Below, piece after piece: positions 7,971-16,393 of a stretch of 64,000 nucleotides of DNA. The notes below the pieces were generated by a model. That model was not told where the DNA came from and did not search any database. It saw nothing but the letters and a program-made list of their open reading frames with translations. The position numbers were made by a program, and so were the translations under genes. This DNA comes from Bacteroidota bacterium (GTDB lineage Bacteria > Bacteroidota > Ignavibacteria > Ignavibacteriales > Ignavibacteriaceae), in assembly GCA_021824565.1 (NCBI GenBank), contig JAKAKL010000121.1, positions 62,001-126,000 on the forward strand, in the 5' to 3' direction. Position 1 is the first letter of the stretch; each line of letters begins with the position of its first letter.

Positions 7971-8354
7971 TCAATTCAGAAATACTTCGTGGTTGGTCTT
8001 GTCGATTTGTTTGGAGTGAGAGAACTCTTGCAGATTAGAATTTTTATAATTGCTTGTTAATAGATTTGCATGAACATTAATCGGCTTGCCGTTTCTTCCG
8101 TGCTTTCCGCTTCTTACTCCTGCTCTGCTGCCAAGTATTGATATTCTTCGGCTGTGTTTTGCAATTTCAGAATAACTATGATGAATAATATTAACCGGAA
8201 CAATGCCGCACTTATTTTGACGATTATTAAAATTTGTTTTGGAATTATTATTTGAGGGAATAGGATTAGAGTTAAGTAAGAGGAGGAAGAAAGACGCAAT
8301 CCCTAAGAATAAGAAGTAATATTTATAATACCTTTTAAACATACACCTTATTGA
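7969..8354. repeat. 386-bp duplicated segment, copy 1
   Basis: Aligned by eye without gaps to 13003-13388, it shows about 18 differences (roughly 95% identity). Similarity begins 2 bp outside the stop codon of the 123-aa ORF and ends 12 bp before its start codon, then stops abruptly on both sides. Confidence 0.93.
7971..8342 (-). CDS. Hypothetical 123-aa protein, duplicated (copy 1)
   Basis: This small protein has one hydrophobic N-terminal segment (FLFLGIASFFLLLLNS, about 11-26) and then a basic, Asn/Ser/His-rich tail with SRRISILGSRAGVRSGKHGR. It could be a secreted or inner-membrane-anchored small protein. I recognise no family. A second copy at 13005-13376 differs at about 8 of 123 residues and keeps the frame open. 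About half of the nucleotide differences change an amino acid, so selection on the protein is at best weak. It may be a real gene or the visible part of a mobile repeat. Confidence 0.5.
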   Translation of the reverse strand: MFKRYYKYYFLFLGIASFFLLLLNSNPIPSNNNSKTNFNNRQNKCGIVPVNIIHHSYSEIAKHSRRISILGSRAGVRSGKHGRNGKPINVHANLLTSNYKNSNLQEFSHSKQIDKTNHEVFLN

Positions 8355-8425
8355 GAAATAATGACGAATAAAAAATATAAAATAACAATGTTAAAACAAA
8401 ATAAACTTTTTTTCATTATGATAAA

Positions 8426-8530
8426 TGTAGAGACGGGGCGGTGCCCCGTCTCAATGCCGCTAAATTGCAGTAAAATAAAAGAGACATGAATATTGCAGCG
8501 TTGTAGACGACCCGCCGGGTCGTCTCTACA
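8426..8530. mobile_element. 105-bp element with perfect terminal inverted repeats (MITE-like)
   Basis: The element begins TGTAGAGACG and ends CGTCTCTACA, a perfect 10-bp terminal inverted repeat. Internally, GAGACGGGGC-GGT-GCCCCGTCTC (8430-8452) and GACGACCC-GCC-GGGTCGTC (8506-8524) are perfect hairpins. It has no ORF. GC content is much higher at the ends than in surrounding DNA. It sits just downstream of the 1048-aa gene on the minus strand and could also act as its terminator. No target-site duplication was identified. Confidence 0.65.
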
Positions 8531-8547
8531 CTTAATCATCTATAAAT

Positions 8548-11500
8548 TTATTTCAGCAGAACCATTTTCTTGATTGAAGTATAATCACCAGCCTTTAGTT
8601 GATAGAAATAAACGCCGCTTGAAAGATCGCTTGCATTGAAATTAATATCATATCTGCCTCTGCTTTGAAATTGATTAACAAGAGTTTTTACTTCTCTGCC
8701 TAATCCATCAAATACTTTTAGTACAACAATGCCGTTGTTTGGTATCTCATAATGTATAAGTGTACTTGGATTAAACGGATTGGGGTAATTTTGGGAAACA
8801 GCATAACTTGTCGGCGCTGGAATTCCCACGTCTTGTTGATCTGCATTTTCTTTATTCAAATCTTTCATACCTACATAGGACACTTCTTCATATCCCCAAA
8901 CGCTGTCAACATCATTACCCGGCAATGTAAAACGGACGACATCTCCGTTTTGTATGCCCGGAATATTTCCAGCAGAAAGATTATTCCAGAATGATGAGCC
9001 GAATGATTTTACTACCTTACCTTCACGTTCGAGATCAAAGGCAATTGATGATTCAAGAGAATCAGCCTGACTTACAAAGCTCCCCGCTTTTGGAACACGT
9101 GAAAATCTAACCGCACATAATGTGTTACCTTCCTCTTGATCTTTTAAAATATCTACATTTAGAGTATCGAAGTTGAAAATTACTTTATGCCAGCTTCCTT
9201 TTTTGTCTAACCATAGCCTCACAGATTTTGTTGAAGTAATTATCTGTGAAGTTATTTGATCCGTTGCCAATTGCTTTTGTAAACCGCCTCCTGTGGCGGG
9301 ATAACGTACAATACCAGCCGGAGTAGAGGATGTCTTTACCAGGGTTATAACACTATCTGTACCGGTGCTGGCTTTCTCGCGCAAAAACGTACCTGCAACG
9401 TTACCGCCGACAGATGTAGAATAGGCTGTGCCGTTTAATTGGTATCTATATTGCATCAGATAACTACCCACAGGTGCAAGATTCATTACAACATCCACCG
9501 GAGTATAGCTTGCACTTGAGTGGCTTAGGTCTACCGACATTACTGATGGTTGATTTAAACTGTTGTATTTTGTCCTCAATACCGGCGGTGCATAGCCATA
9601 CATTGGAACTCCGGAGTAGAAGTAATCAACTGTTTGTCCTCCATAAGCACCAACACTATAATTAGTAACATCTGCAACAAGAGCACGGGTATCCATTATT
9701 TTGTTTGAAGCTACTTGAATCGAGTTTATAATAGCGTCACCGCTTGCAAGAGTCAGGTTATTTACCGCTGAAGTTGCATAATTAAATTCCGACAGCTTAA
9801 GGGTAGAGTAGCTGCCGGTAGTATAATAAATGAAAACATGCGAGGCATCCAAAGTTGCAAGTGCAGGAAGCTTGGCTGACATATCTATACTTACGGTCTT
9901 CTCAGCCACTGACAAGGCGGAATTTAAATCTTGAGTAGATGCTGTTGTTTGAAACTGACCGGCTACAATACCTTTACCGCTTGCACTGGTTTCATAAGCA
10001 TAAGTCATAAGCAACCCGCCATTGCCGTTAGGCAGCAGAGACAGAACCGGACGTGCTGTTGGAGTAGGATTATCTTGTATTCCCCAATAACCATAAGGAT
10101 TTGTTCCAAGGTTACCGTTTAGTACTGCATAGCTTGATATTCGATTAGGATCATTACCTGCCCATCCCCAAACATCGCTTATACTTCCTCCTTGAAAATT
10201 AACGCTCTGTATATGCAGTTCAATGTTCCCGTTGTTGTTTTCCAACCAGCCAATAACAGCACGGTCATAATCTGATGAGCCAAAATTGACAGTATTACTA
10301 ATTGTAGGATTAGAGGCTGCTCCTTGTTTTGTATTTAATCTTGTCTCCGGGACTAAAACATAACCGCTTTCATCATACATAGTCATCCAAACGTCGCCCA
10401 TGCTTTCGTAAACAGATAGCCAACATTTAATGCCACTATGGTCTTGTCCCCAAATTATACGTCTTTGGTTTTTTGTATTTGCAAGTGAAGGATTGCCGGT
10501 ACCAAGATGAGCTTTATAATTTGCAGTAACAGTTGCGCCTGCGCTGTCAAACACCACGGGTACTTGCCAATAATTAACACCGTTATTATCGGTATAAATA
10601 CTTACTGTCCCTAACACTGCTTTAGACATAGACCAATTTTGGAAATAAGAAGTGAACCCATTTATGGTTTTGGTTATTGGTACACGAATGGAATAATAAG
10701 GGACATTAGGATTATTAGGATCCGGATTTTGATTTAAGAATACGCCTCCAGTAGCTTGACCATAAGCTCCAGTTGGGTGAAAAGGAACGGCAAACGTGTC
10801 AAACTGTTTCGGCTGAGTTCCGTTAGCTTCAACATACCATGGGTCTTGAAATTGAATACTATCTACATTGTTACCATTATCTTTAAGAATAGATTGAACT
10901 GTCACCGAAGTGACGGGTGCAAAATTAGCATTTTGCACATTGTTGATAGACTGAATTATTTTGTCTCTTGTACGTAAATAATCTGTATTATCATTATTCC
11001 AGTTATTATGCTTATACGTAATACCTGAATTTTGATAATTTGTGAAGCGCTCAATATCAGTTCCAATATCATTATGAATACCGTATGCTGCCAATGCTGT
11101 ATCACCTGAGTCATATGAATGGGTATTAATATGTAAAGTACCTCCTGCATTTGAGCTATTTATAATATTTTTTAGAAAAACTGGCGGGAGAAAATCAATA
11201 GTGTCTGGCGGGACGGTTTCATGATATGCTTCCCAAATTTTATAGGAACGACCATTAGAGACAACTACATCGCTGCCTGAAGGAGGATCTAAATAAGCAT
11301 ATCCGCTTGAATCGTTGAAATGTAAATATATATCCGCACCATTAGCATACTGTGTTGACCAAAATTCATCCCGGAAGTCTATAGTAAAAGAAATTCTTGA
11401 ACTAGAACTGCTTAATGTAAACTGCATTTGTCCCCATGGCATTACTCCATTTTTTGCTACATCAATATTCTTGGGAGAGTCAAAAGCAAAACTTAAATCG

Positions 11501-11694
11501 TTAAAAGTTTTATCATACGCTGGCGATAGAATGACTTCTTGAGTAGTTGCATTCCATACCCAGGCATTTCCAATGCTTTGTACATGAAGTGTATGCTGCG
11601 TATTTGCTGTTGGCGTAATAAAAAACTCTCCACCTGTTGCAAAACATAAATTGGCTATCATGATAGATAATGCAAATATTAATATCTTTTTCAT
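8548..11694 (-). CDS. Large secreted protein with T9SS type-A sorting domain
   Basis: The 1048-residue protein has a signal peptide (cleavage expected after LCFATG, about residue 20), a long unrecognised beta-rich body and a C-terminal T9SS type-A sorting domain. That domain begins with QNYPNPFNPSTLIHYEIP at about residue 965 and ends SSGVYFYQLKAGDYTSIKKMVLLK-like. It should be exported by Sec, carried over the outer membrane by T9SS and anchored or released. No glycosidase or protease motif was found in the body; SYKIWEAYHETVPPDTIDFLPP suggests nothing known. Next upstream on the same strand are the lipoprotein paralogues, with 45 bp between genes. Confidence 0.8.
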   Translation of the reverse strand: MKKILIFALSIMIANLCFATGGEFFITPTANTQHTLHVQSIGNAWVWNATTQEVILSPAYDKTFNDLSFAFDSPKNIDVAKNGVMPWGQMQFTLSSSSSRISFTIDFRDEFWSTQYANGADIYLHFNDSSGYAYLDPPSGSDVVVSNGRSYKIWEAYHETVPPDTIDFLPPVFLKNIINSSNAGGTLHINTHSYDSGDTALAAYGIHNDIGTDIERFTNYQNSGITYKHNNWNNDNTDYLRTRDKIIQSINNVQNANFAPVTSVTVQSILKDNGNNVDSIQFQDPWYVEANGTQPKQFDTFAVPFHPTGAYGQATGGVFLNQNPDPNNPNVPYYSIRVPITKTINGFTSYFQNWSMSKAVLGTVSIYTDNNGVNYWQVPVVFDSAGATVTANYKAHLGTGNPSLANTKNQRRIIWGQDHSGIKCWLSVYESMGDVWMTMYDESGYVLVPETRLNTKQGAASNPTISNTVNFGSSDYDRAVIGWLENNNGNIELHIQSVNFQGGSISDVWGWAGNDPNRISSYAVLNGNLGTNPYGYWGIQDNPTPTARPVLSLLPNGNGGLLMTYAYETSASGKGIVAGQFQTTASTQDLNSALSVAEKTVSIDMSAKLPALATLDASHVFIYYTTGSYSTLKLSEFNYATSAVNNLTLASGDAIINSIQVASNKIMDTRALVADVTNYSVGAYGGQTVDYFYSGVPMYGYAPPVLRTKYNSLNQPSVMSVDLSHSSASYTPVDVVMNLAPVGSYLMQYRYQLNGTAYSTSVGGNVAGTFLREKASTGTDSVITLVKTSSTPAGIVRYPATGGGLQKQLATDQITSQIITSTKSVRLWLDKKGSWHKVIFNFDTLNVDILKDQEEGNTLCAVRFSRVPKAGSFVSQADSLESSIAFDLEREGKVVKSFGSSFWNNLSAGNIPGIQNGDVVRFTLPGNDVDSVWGYEEVSYVGMKDLNKENADQQDVGIPAPTSYAVSQNYPNPFNPSTLIHYEIPNNGIVVLKVFDGLGREVKTLVNQFQSRGRYDINFNASDLSSGVYFYQLKAGDYTSIKKMVLLK

Positions 11695-11739
11695 GTTTTT
11701 ACCTTCCTTTTAGCTTATTTATAATTTTTAGTTCTTAGA

Positions 11740-12819
11740 TTAATTCCTTATTCCGAAATATATCAGCGCTTTATTGGGGAATGCAGTATAATCTGAGCCT
11801 ACTGCTATAATCAAATTTGTTGAAACTGCAACTGAGTAGAGAGGCTGATCTTGTGTGGATTGATTTATCAATTTCCAGGTTGAGCCGTTATAATGATATA
11901 CCATAGCACCATCCCCCACAAAAGCAATATTGTTTTCTGCGCTTCCTTTAATACGGTATGGAAAATTTGCAAGTGAAAACAAATGTGTTACACTATCCTT
12001 GCCCTCTATATCCTGTTTATATACTCCATCCGTTCCTACCAGATACAAATTCTTCTCTCCCCATAGACTTGTAATCAGTCCTCCGTAGGGCAGTGCGAAA
12101 GGATGAGACTGCCAGATTGTCTGCCACGATGTACCGGTATACTTTAGTAAAATACTTTGGCCATTGTCGTTAGAATATCCACAAGCCCACATTGTTTTTC
12201 CATCGCTGCTTCCCCATACATCACGCAAGTCTATTGTTGTTCCGCTCGTAATTTTCTGCCAAACCCCATTGCGATATAAACCTGTTTGACCGATTGCTCC
12301 AACTGTAAAAACTGAATTACTATTTACTAAATACATACTAGTTACTGATACTGGTAGACATGTGATCCCTGTTTGTTTTATGTTATTCCATGTTGCAATT
12401 TCTGAATTATTTGAAGCAATCCAAATCTCCGTATCGCTCAAGGCTAAAACCGTATTTGCTTGATAAGCGCCTGTACTCTTCTGACCACAAAAAGTATAAA
12501 ATTGTATTTGAAGCAAAGCCCACTGATGACCGTTCCAATGGACAGCGTTATATATAGAATCATTTGAATATATTTGTCCAACAGCCCAGATATTACTGTC
12601 ATTAACAATTACAACATCCTTAAAGTAACTTGAACCACTTAACCCGCCAAATGTATATTGGACAAATGTGTAGTTATGACTTGTTGTATCCGGCGGGTTG
12701 TTTTGCTTTGGCGCTGTGGGGCTTTTGCAGCTTTGTGTTATGAAAAATATTAATAAGGATAGCATCAGCGACAATACAAATTGCCTTTGCACTGGATAAG
12801 TTTTAAAAAGTTTTTTCAA
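11740..12819 (-). CDS. Propeller-like lipoprotein paralogue 1
   Basis: This 359-residue protein has a lipoprotein signal ending in ITQS|CKSPTAPK (Cys about 31), so it should be lipid-anchored. The mature part consists of about six irregular blade-like repeats with the pattern DIWAVG/WACG, then YxNGxW, suggesting a beta-propeller. It starts with TTG (12817-12819). Its signal peptide and about 80 bp of upstream DNA resemble those of paralogue 3 (16126 start), showing duplication together with the promoter. It lacks the extra Fn3-like segment of paralogues 2 and 3. The function is unknown; a surface-exposed binding role is a guess. Confidence 0.75.
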   Translation of the reverse strand: MKKLFKTYPVQRQFVLSLMLSLLIFFITQSCKSPTAPKQNNPPDTTSHNYTFVQYTFGGLSGSSYFKDVVIVNDSNIWAVGQIYSNDSIYNAVHWNGHQWALLQIQFYTFCGQKSTGAYQANTVLALSDTEIWIASNNSEIATWNNIKQTGITCLPVSVTSMYLVNSNSVFTVGAIGQTGLYRNGVWQKITSGTTIDLRDVWGSSDGKTMWACGYSNDNGQSILLKYTGTSWQTIWQSHPFALPYGGLITSLWGEKNLYLVGTDGVYKQDIEGKDSVTHLFSLANFPYRIKGSAENNIAFVGDGAMVYHYNGSTWKLINQSTQDQPLYSVAVSTNLIIAVGSDYTAFPNKALIYFGIRN

Positions 12820-12908
12820 TCAAGAACCCTTTCAAATATTTTTTCTAAAACTAACGAAAAGAATTTATAATAAATTTTCATAAATAAACATCAGTGATTT
12901 TACGTATT

Positions 12909-12989
12909 TTTATTTGCGCAAATTACGTAGAAGGATATACGGAAATTCCGTATGAAAGCTGCGCAATAGCAAATAATTTTTTTTGCTAT
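12909..12989. other. Cluster of palindromes
   Basis: Within 81 bp are ATTTGCGCAAAT (a perfect 12-bp palindrome), ATACGGAA-A-TTCCGTAT (12937-12953), an outer TTGCGCA...TGCGCAA pair, and ATAGCAAA...TTTGCTAT (12966-12989). It fills the gap between the 123-aa ORF copy 2 and the upstream region of paralogue 1, and could be a terminator, operator set or recombination remnant. Confidence 0.65.
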
Positions 12990-13002
12990 AATTAATAATT
13001 TA

Positions 13003-13388
13003 TTTCAATTCAGAAATACTTCGTGGTTGGTCTTGTCGATTTGTTTTGAGTGAGAGAACTCTCGTAGATTAGAATTTTTATAATTGCTTGTTAATAGATT
13101 TGCATGAACAATATCCGGCTTGCCGTTTCTTCCATGCTTTCCGCTTCTTACACTTGCTCGGCTGCCAAGTATTGATACCCTTCGGCTGTGTTTTGCAATT
13201 TCAGAATAACTATGATGAATAATATTAACCGGGATAATGCCGCACTTATTTTGACGATTATTAAAATTTGTTTTGGAAATATTATTTGAGGGAAGGGGAT
13301 TGGAGTTAAGTAAGAGGAGGAAGAAAGACGCAATCCCTAAGAATAAGAAGTAATATTTATAATACCTTTTAAACATACACCTTATTGA
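13003..13388. repeat. 386-bp duplicated segment, copy 2
   Basis: This is the second copy of the segment at 7969-8354, about 5 kb away, in the same orientation. Boundaries coincide with the 123-aa ORF; flanking DNA of the two copies is unrelated. Confidence 0.93.
13005..13376 (-). CDS. Hypothetical 123-aa protein, duplicated (copy 2)
   Basis: Same length and layout as copy 1: an N-terminal hydrophobic segment followed by a basic tail (SRRVSILGSRASVRSGKHGR). The changes relative to copy 1 are scattered (for example PIPSNNN to PLPSNNI and KPINVH to KPDIVH). It is inserted between two lipoprotein paralogues, where it interrupts an otherwise tandem gene family. No function is assigned. Confidence 0.5.
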   Translation of the reverse strand: MFKRYYKYYFLFLGIASFFLLLLNSNPLPSNNISKTNFNNRQNKCGIIPVNIIHHSYSEIAKHSRRVSILGSRASVRSGKHGRNGKPDIVHANLLTSNYKNSNLREFSHSKQIDKTNHEVFLN

Positions 13389-13484
13389 AATTCGACGAGA
13401 TAAAATTTGTTAATTATATGGTTAAAGTCAAGTAAATAAATAAAAAATATTTTAGACAGGAATTTGATTAATCAAATTCCTACA

Positions 13485-14801
13485 TTAATTTCTTTTACCT
13501 ACTGTAATTACTGCTGAACCGTTGCTGCTCCCCACCAAAACTACCATATCTCCCTTTACCGCCATACCCCAATAGTTACCATTTGGCAGCGATACTTCGT
13601 TATACGTTGTCCATCGAAGCCCATTATAATGGGCGCAAAGCCCATAGCCGCCGCATGCGTATATATCATTTAATCCATTTCCCCTTACCCTAAATACAAA
13701 CAATGACGGCAGCCCATCTTCTTCCTTCCAGCTTCCACCCGCATTATTGTATAATCCTTCGCCCCCGGCGTATATTTTATTTGTTGTACTGAACCACACT
13801 GTATATAGTTCTTTGTTAAGCCATGGAATATTGCTTACTGAGCCATTTTCTATCTTAAGTAATTCTTTATCTCCGCCTGAGGATAGATTATATGCGGGGC
13901 ATAGTACAATATTGTTTCCGCTGTTATCTGTTATCCCCCATATGTCATTTATATTATTTGTTGTCCCGCTTTCTAGCTTCTGCCAGGTTGTTACATTGTA
14001 ATGGACGATAGTTCCGGCATTCCCTACACCGTAAAGTGATGAGCTGGATGTTGCCCAGAGCTTCTCTACTGTTGCATTTGGATTTGAGATATTGAGTCGT
14101 GAAAAACTCAACTGTGCTTGAGGGCTTATTCCATCCCAATGAAAAACACTTCCTGCTGCCAACCATATATCATTTAACTCTACCACAAGAATTCCTCTTA
14201 CAGAAGGGATGATAAGTCCAGAGTTATAAAACAGTTTTTTTAATTCCCATTCTTTCCCATTCCATTTTGCTATACTATATGGCTGCTGATCGACTTGTCC
14301 TGTAGAATCGTTCAAATAGACTTCTCCAACAGCATAAGCAAGTGTATCATTTATTATTGCAACATCATTTAAATTGCAGCTTCCTGCATTACCTCCAAAG
14401 GTAAATGTCTGCCATGTAAAATTGCTGCTTGTGGTATCCATTGTTTTGGCAGTGACTGTTTCACTTCTTTCAGTTGGGAAACCCTTGCCATACTCTGCCT
14501 GGTAAGAATAAGATTGGTTAGGAGAAAGAGTACTGTCGTAAAGAGTAGTATCGTTACTCGTAAGGTTAAAGCTAAATAAATTATTTCCATTTCGCTTAAT
14601 AACAATATTAGTAGGCAAAGGGGCATTGTTAATAGTAAGTTTAATCCACGTTTCGGTGCAGCTAACATCAGATACGCTTAAGCTAAGCCTGTGGGTGATA
14701 AATGCGGTTGGACTTTTACAACTAAATGAGACTATCAATAAAAACAATAATGTGCCAAGTGTTAAAATATATTTCACAATTTTCTTCTTTCTCATCATCA
14801 T
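13485..14801 (-). CDS. Propeller-like lipoprotein paralogue 2
   Basis: The 438-residue protein has a lipoprotein signal (LLFLLIVSFSCKSPTAF, Cys about 28), then an Fn3-like segment to about residue 115 and the propeller-like body. Its start ATG overlaps the stop of paralogue 3 by one base (TAATG), so the two are likely translationally coupled. A stretch around TFGGNAGSCNLNDVAIINDT is almost identical to paralogue 3 in both protein and DNA, while the rest diverges, which suggests gene conversion. The pattern of ND(I/L)W and HYNG repeats is shared with paralogue 1. The function is unknown. Confidence 0.78.
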   Translation of the reverse strand: MMMRKKKIVKYILTLGTLLFLLIVSFSCKSPTAFITHRLSLSVSDVSCTETWIKLTINNAPLPTNIVIKRNGNNLFSFNLTSNDTTLYDSTLSPNQSYSYQAEYGKGFPTERSETVTAKTMDTTSSNFTWQTFTFGGNAGSCNLNDVAIINDTLAYAVGEVYLNDSTGQVDQQPYSIAKWNGKEWELKKLFYNSGLIIPSVRGILVVELNDIWLAAGSVFHWDGISPQAQLSFSRLNISNPNATVEKLWATSSSSLYGVGNAGTIVHYNVTTWQKLESGTTNNINDIWGITDNSGNNIVLCPAYNLSSGGDKELLKIENGSVSNIPWLNKELYTVWFSTTNKIYAGGEGLYNNAGGSWKEEDGLPSLFVFRVRGNGLNDIYACGGYGLCAHYNGLRWTTYNEVSLPNGNYWGMAVKGDMVVLVGSSNGSAVITVGKRN

Positions 14802-16126
14802 TAATTTCTTTTACCTATTGTAATAATAGCACTGCCATTTAGGTAACCAACTGCAACTAATAAATTTCCTTTTACAGACACCGAGGTGTATACTTCGCCA
14901 GGTAACCTATATACAGTCCATGTCTTACCGTTAAAATGTCCCATCAATCCATAAGTGCCGAATACTATTATGTCGTTTAACCCGCTGCCTCTTACGCATG
15001 TCAAAGATTGCATTGAGAATTCCACTTCTTCTTTCCATTTTCCGTAGGCATTTATAAACAAACCGGTTCCTGCTACATATACTATATTCTTGTTATCAGC
15101 CCAAACTGATTGAGCTTCAAAAAGGTTTTGAGGAGTTGATATTATTTCAGTTTTATTTTCAGTAAGTTTTAACAAAGCACTGCCAGTTAAACTATTTTCA
15201 TTATTATACAGAGGCATATATATAGTAGAAGAATTATCGATAGTATTTTGTACGCCATATATATCTGTGATATTAAATGTTACTCCGCTTTCTATCTTTT
15301 GCCAGGTACCGTTAGAATAATAAGCTATTGTACCTGAATTGCCAATAATGTACAAATCTGAGCTTGATGTTCCCCAGATTTTATTGATCCATCCATTCCA
15401 GATTGCGCTACTTAGATTATATTCTTCCCATGTAAAACCGTTCCAATGCATAGGCTGGTTACTGCCAACCCAAATATCATCAATTGCAAAAGCAAAGATA
15501 GAATATAACGGGGCAAGATAATTTTGTCCTTGATACGAGTAATAAATTCTTTCAATAGTCCATGTCTTTCCATCCCATTTAGCGAAATTATATAATTGTG
15601 GGTCTGGCTTGCCTGTCGAATCATCCAAATAAATTTCTCCAACTGCATAAGCAAGTGTATCGTTTATTATTGCCACATCATTTAAGTTGCAGCTGCCTGC
15701 ATTACCTCCAAAGGTAAATGTCTGCCATGTAAAATTATTACTTGTTGTATCCATTGTCTGGACTGTTAACTGGTTTGTTGTCTGTTGTTTATTGTTAGCA
15801 GTGTAGTAACCTGCAACAAAGTAGCTTTTGTTCGGTTGAAGGGAATCAAAATAAATAAGAGAATCGCCGCTAAGACTTGCATTATATAAAACCTGGCTGC
15901 CTGATTTTATTGTTAATGTAAGCGGGAAACTAACGCCTTGTGTTTTAACATTAAGCCAGGCTTCAGTGCAAGAGACATCATCTAAAGAAAGTATTACATT
16001 ACCATTAACGCTTTTAGGCGCAGTAGGGCTTTTGCAGCTTTGCGTTATGAAAAATATTAATAAGGATAGCATTAGAGACAATACAAAATGTCTTCGTGTT
16101 AGGTAAGGCTTAAAATATCTTTTCAA
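14801..16126 (-). CDS. Propeller-like lipoprotein paralogue 3
   Basis: This 441-residue protein begins at a TTG (16124-16126) preceded by GAAAGGG. Its signal peptide LSLLIFFITQS|CKSPTAPK is nearly identical to that of paralogue 1. After an Fn3-like region (about 40-115) the body carries repeated DIW/YGV and W-NG motifs as in the other two. It is the first gene of the pair with paralogue 2. The DNA upstream (16127-16210) resembles that upstream of paralogue 1, including ACTGATGTTT and TTATTATA elements, so both probably use copies of one ancestral promoter. Confidence 0.78.
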   Translation of the reverse strand: MKRYFKPYLTRRHFVLSLMLSLLIFFITQSCKSPTAPKSVNGNVILSLDDVSCTEAWLNVKTQGVSFPLTLTIKSGSQVLYNASLSGDSLIYFDSLQPNKSYFVAGYYTANNKQQTTNQLTVQTMDTTSNNFTWQTFTFGGNAGSCNLNDVAIINDTLAYAVGEIYLDDSTGKPDPQLYNFAKWDGKTWTIERIYYSYQGQNYLAPLYSIFAFAIDDIWVGSNQPMHWNGFTWEEYNLSSAIWNGWINKIWGTSSSDLYIIGNSGTIAYYSNGTWQKIESGVTFNITDIYGVQNTIDNSSTIYMPLYNNENSLTGSALLKLTENKTEIISTPQNLFEAQSVWADNKNIVYVAGTGLFINAYGKWKEEVEFSMQSLTCVRGSGLNDIIVFGTYGLMGHFNGKTWTVYRLPGEVYTSVSVKGNLLVAVGYLNGSAIITIGKRN

Positions 16127-16393
16127 TCAATATCCCTTTCAATATTTATCTTGAAAATGACTGAAAGAATATATAATAATTCCCAAACAAAAACATCAGT
16201 AAGTTTACTGATTTTTAGTAGGAATTTGATTTATCAAATTCTTTTTTGATTACCCTGTCCGGCTTCGAGGGATCAAATTCCCACACAATTAAATTATCTC
16301 TTTGTTGTCATTGCGTTTTCCCCGCGCCCTCCGCGAGAAAGAAATGCTTCACGCAGAGACCGCAGAGATTACGCGGAGTACGCAGAGGTAAAT
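16127..16393. other. Intergenic repeat-like stretch upstream of the lipoprotein pair
   Basis: No gene is seen. The 16127-16210 part is the shared lipoprotein upstream region. From 16332, CGCGAGAAAGAAATGCTTCACGCA matches a sequence at 5610-5633. It is followed by an eroded CGCAGAG-type repeat (CGCAGAGACCGCAGAGATTA and so on) up to the end of the GH3 gene. Confidence 0.55.
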
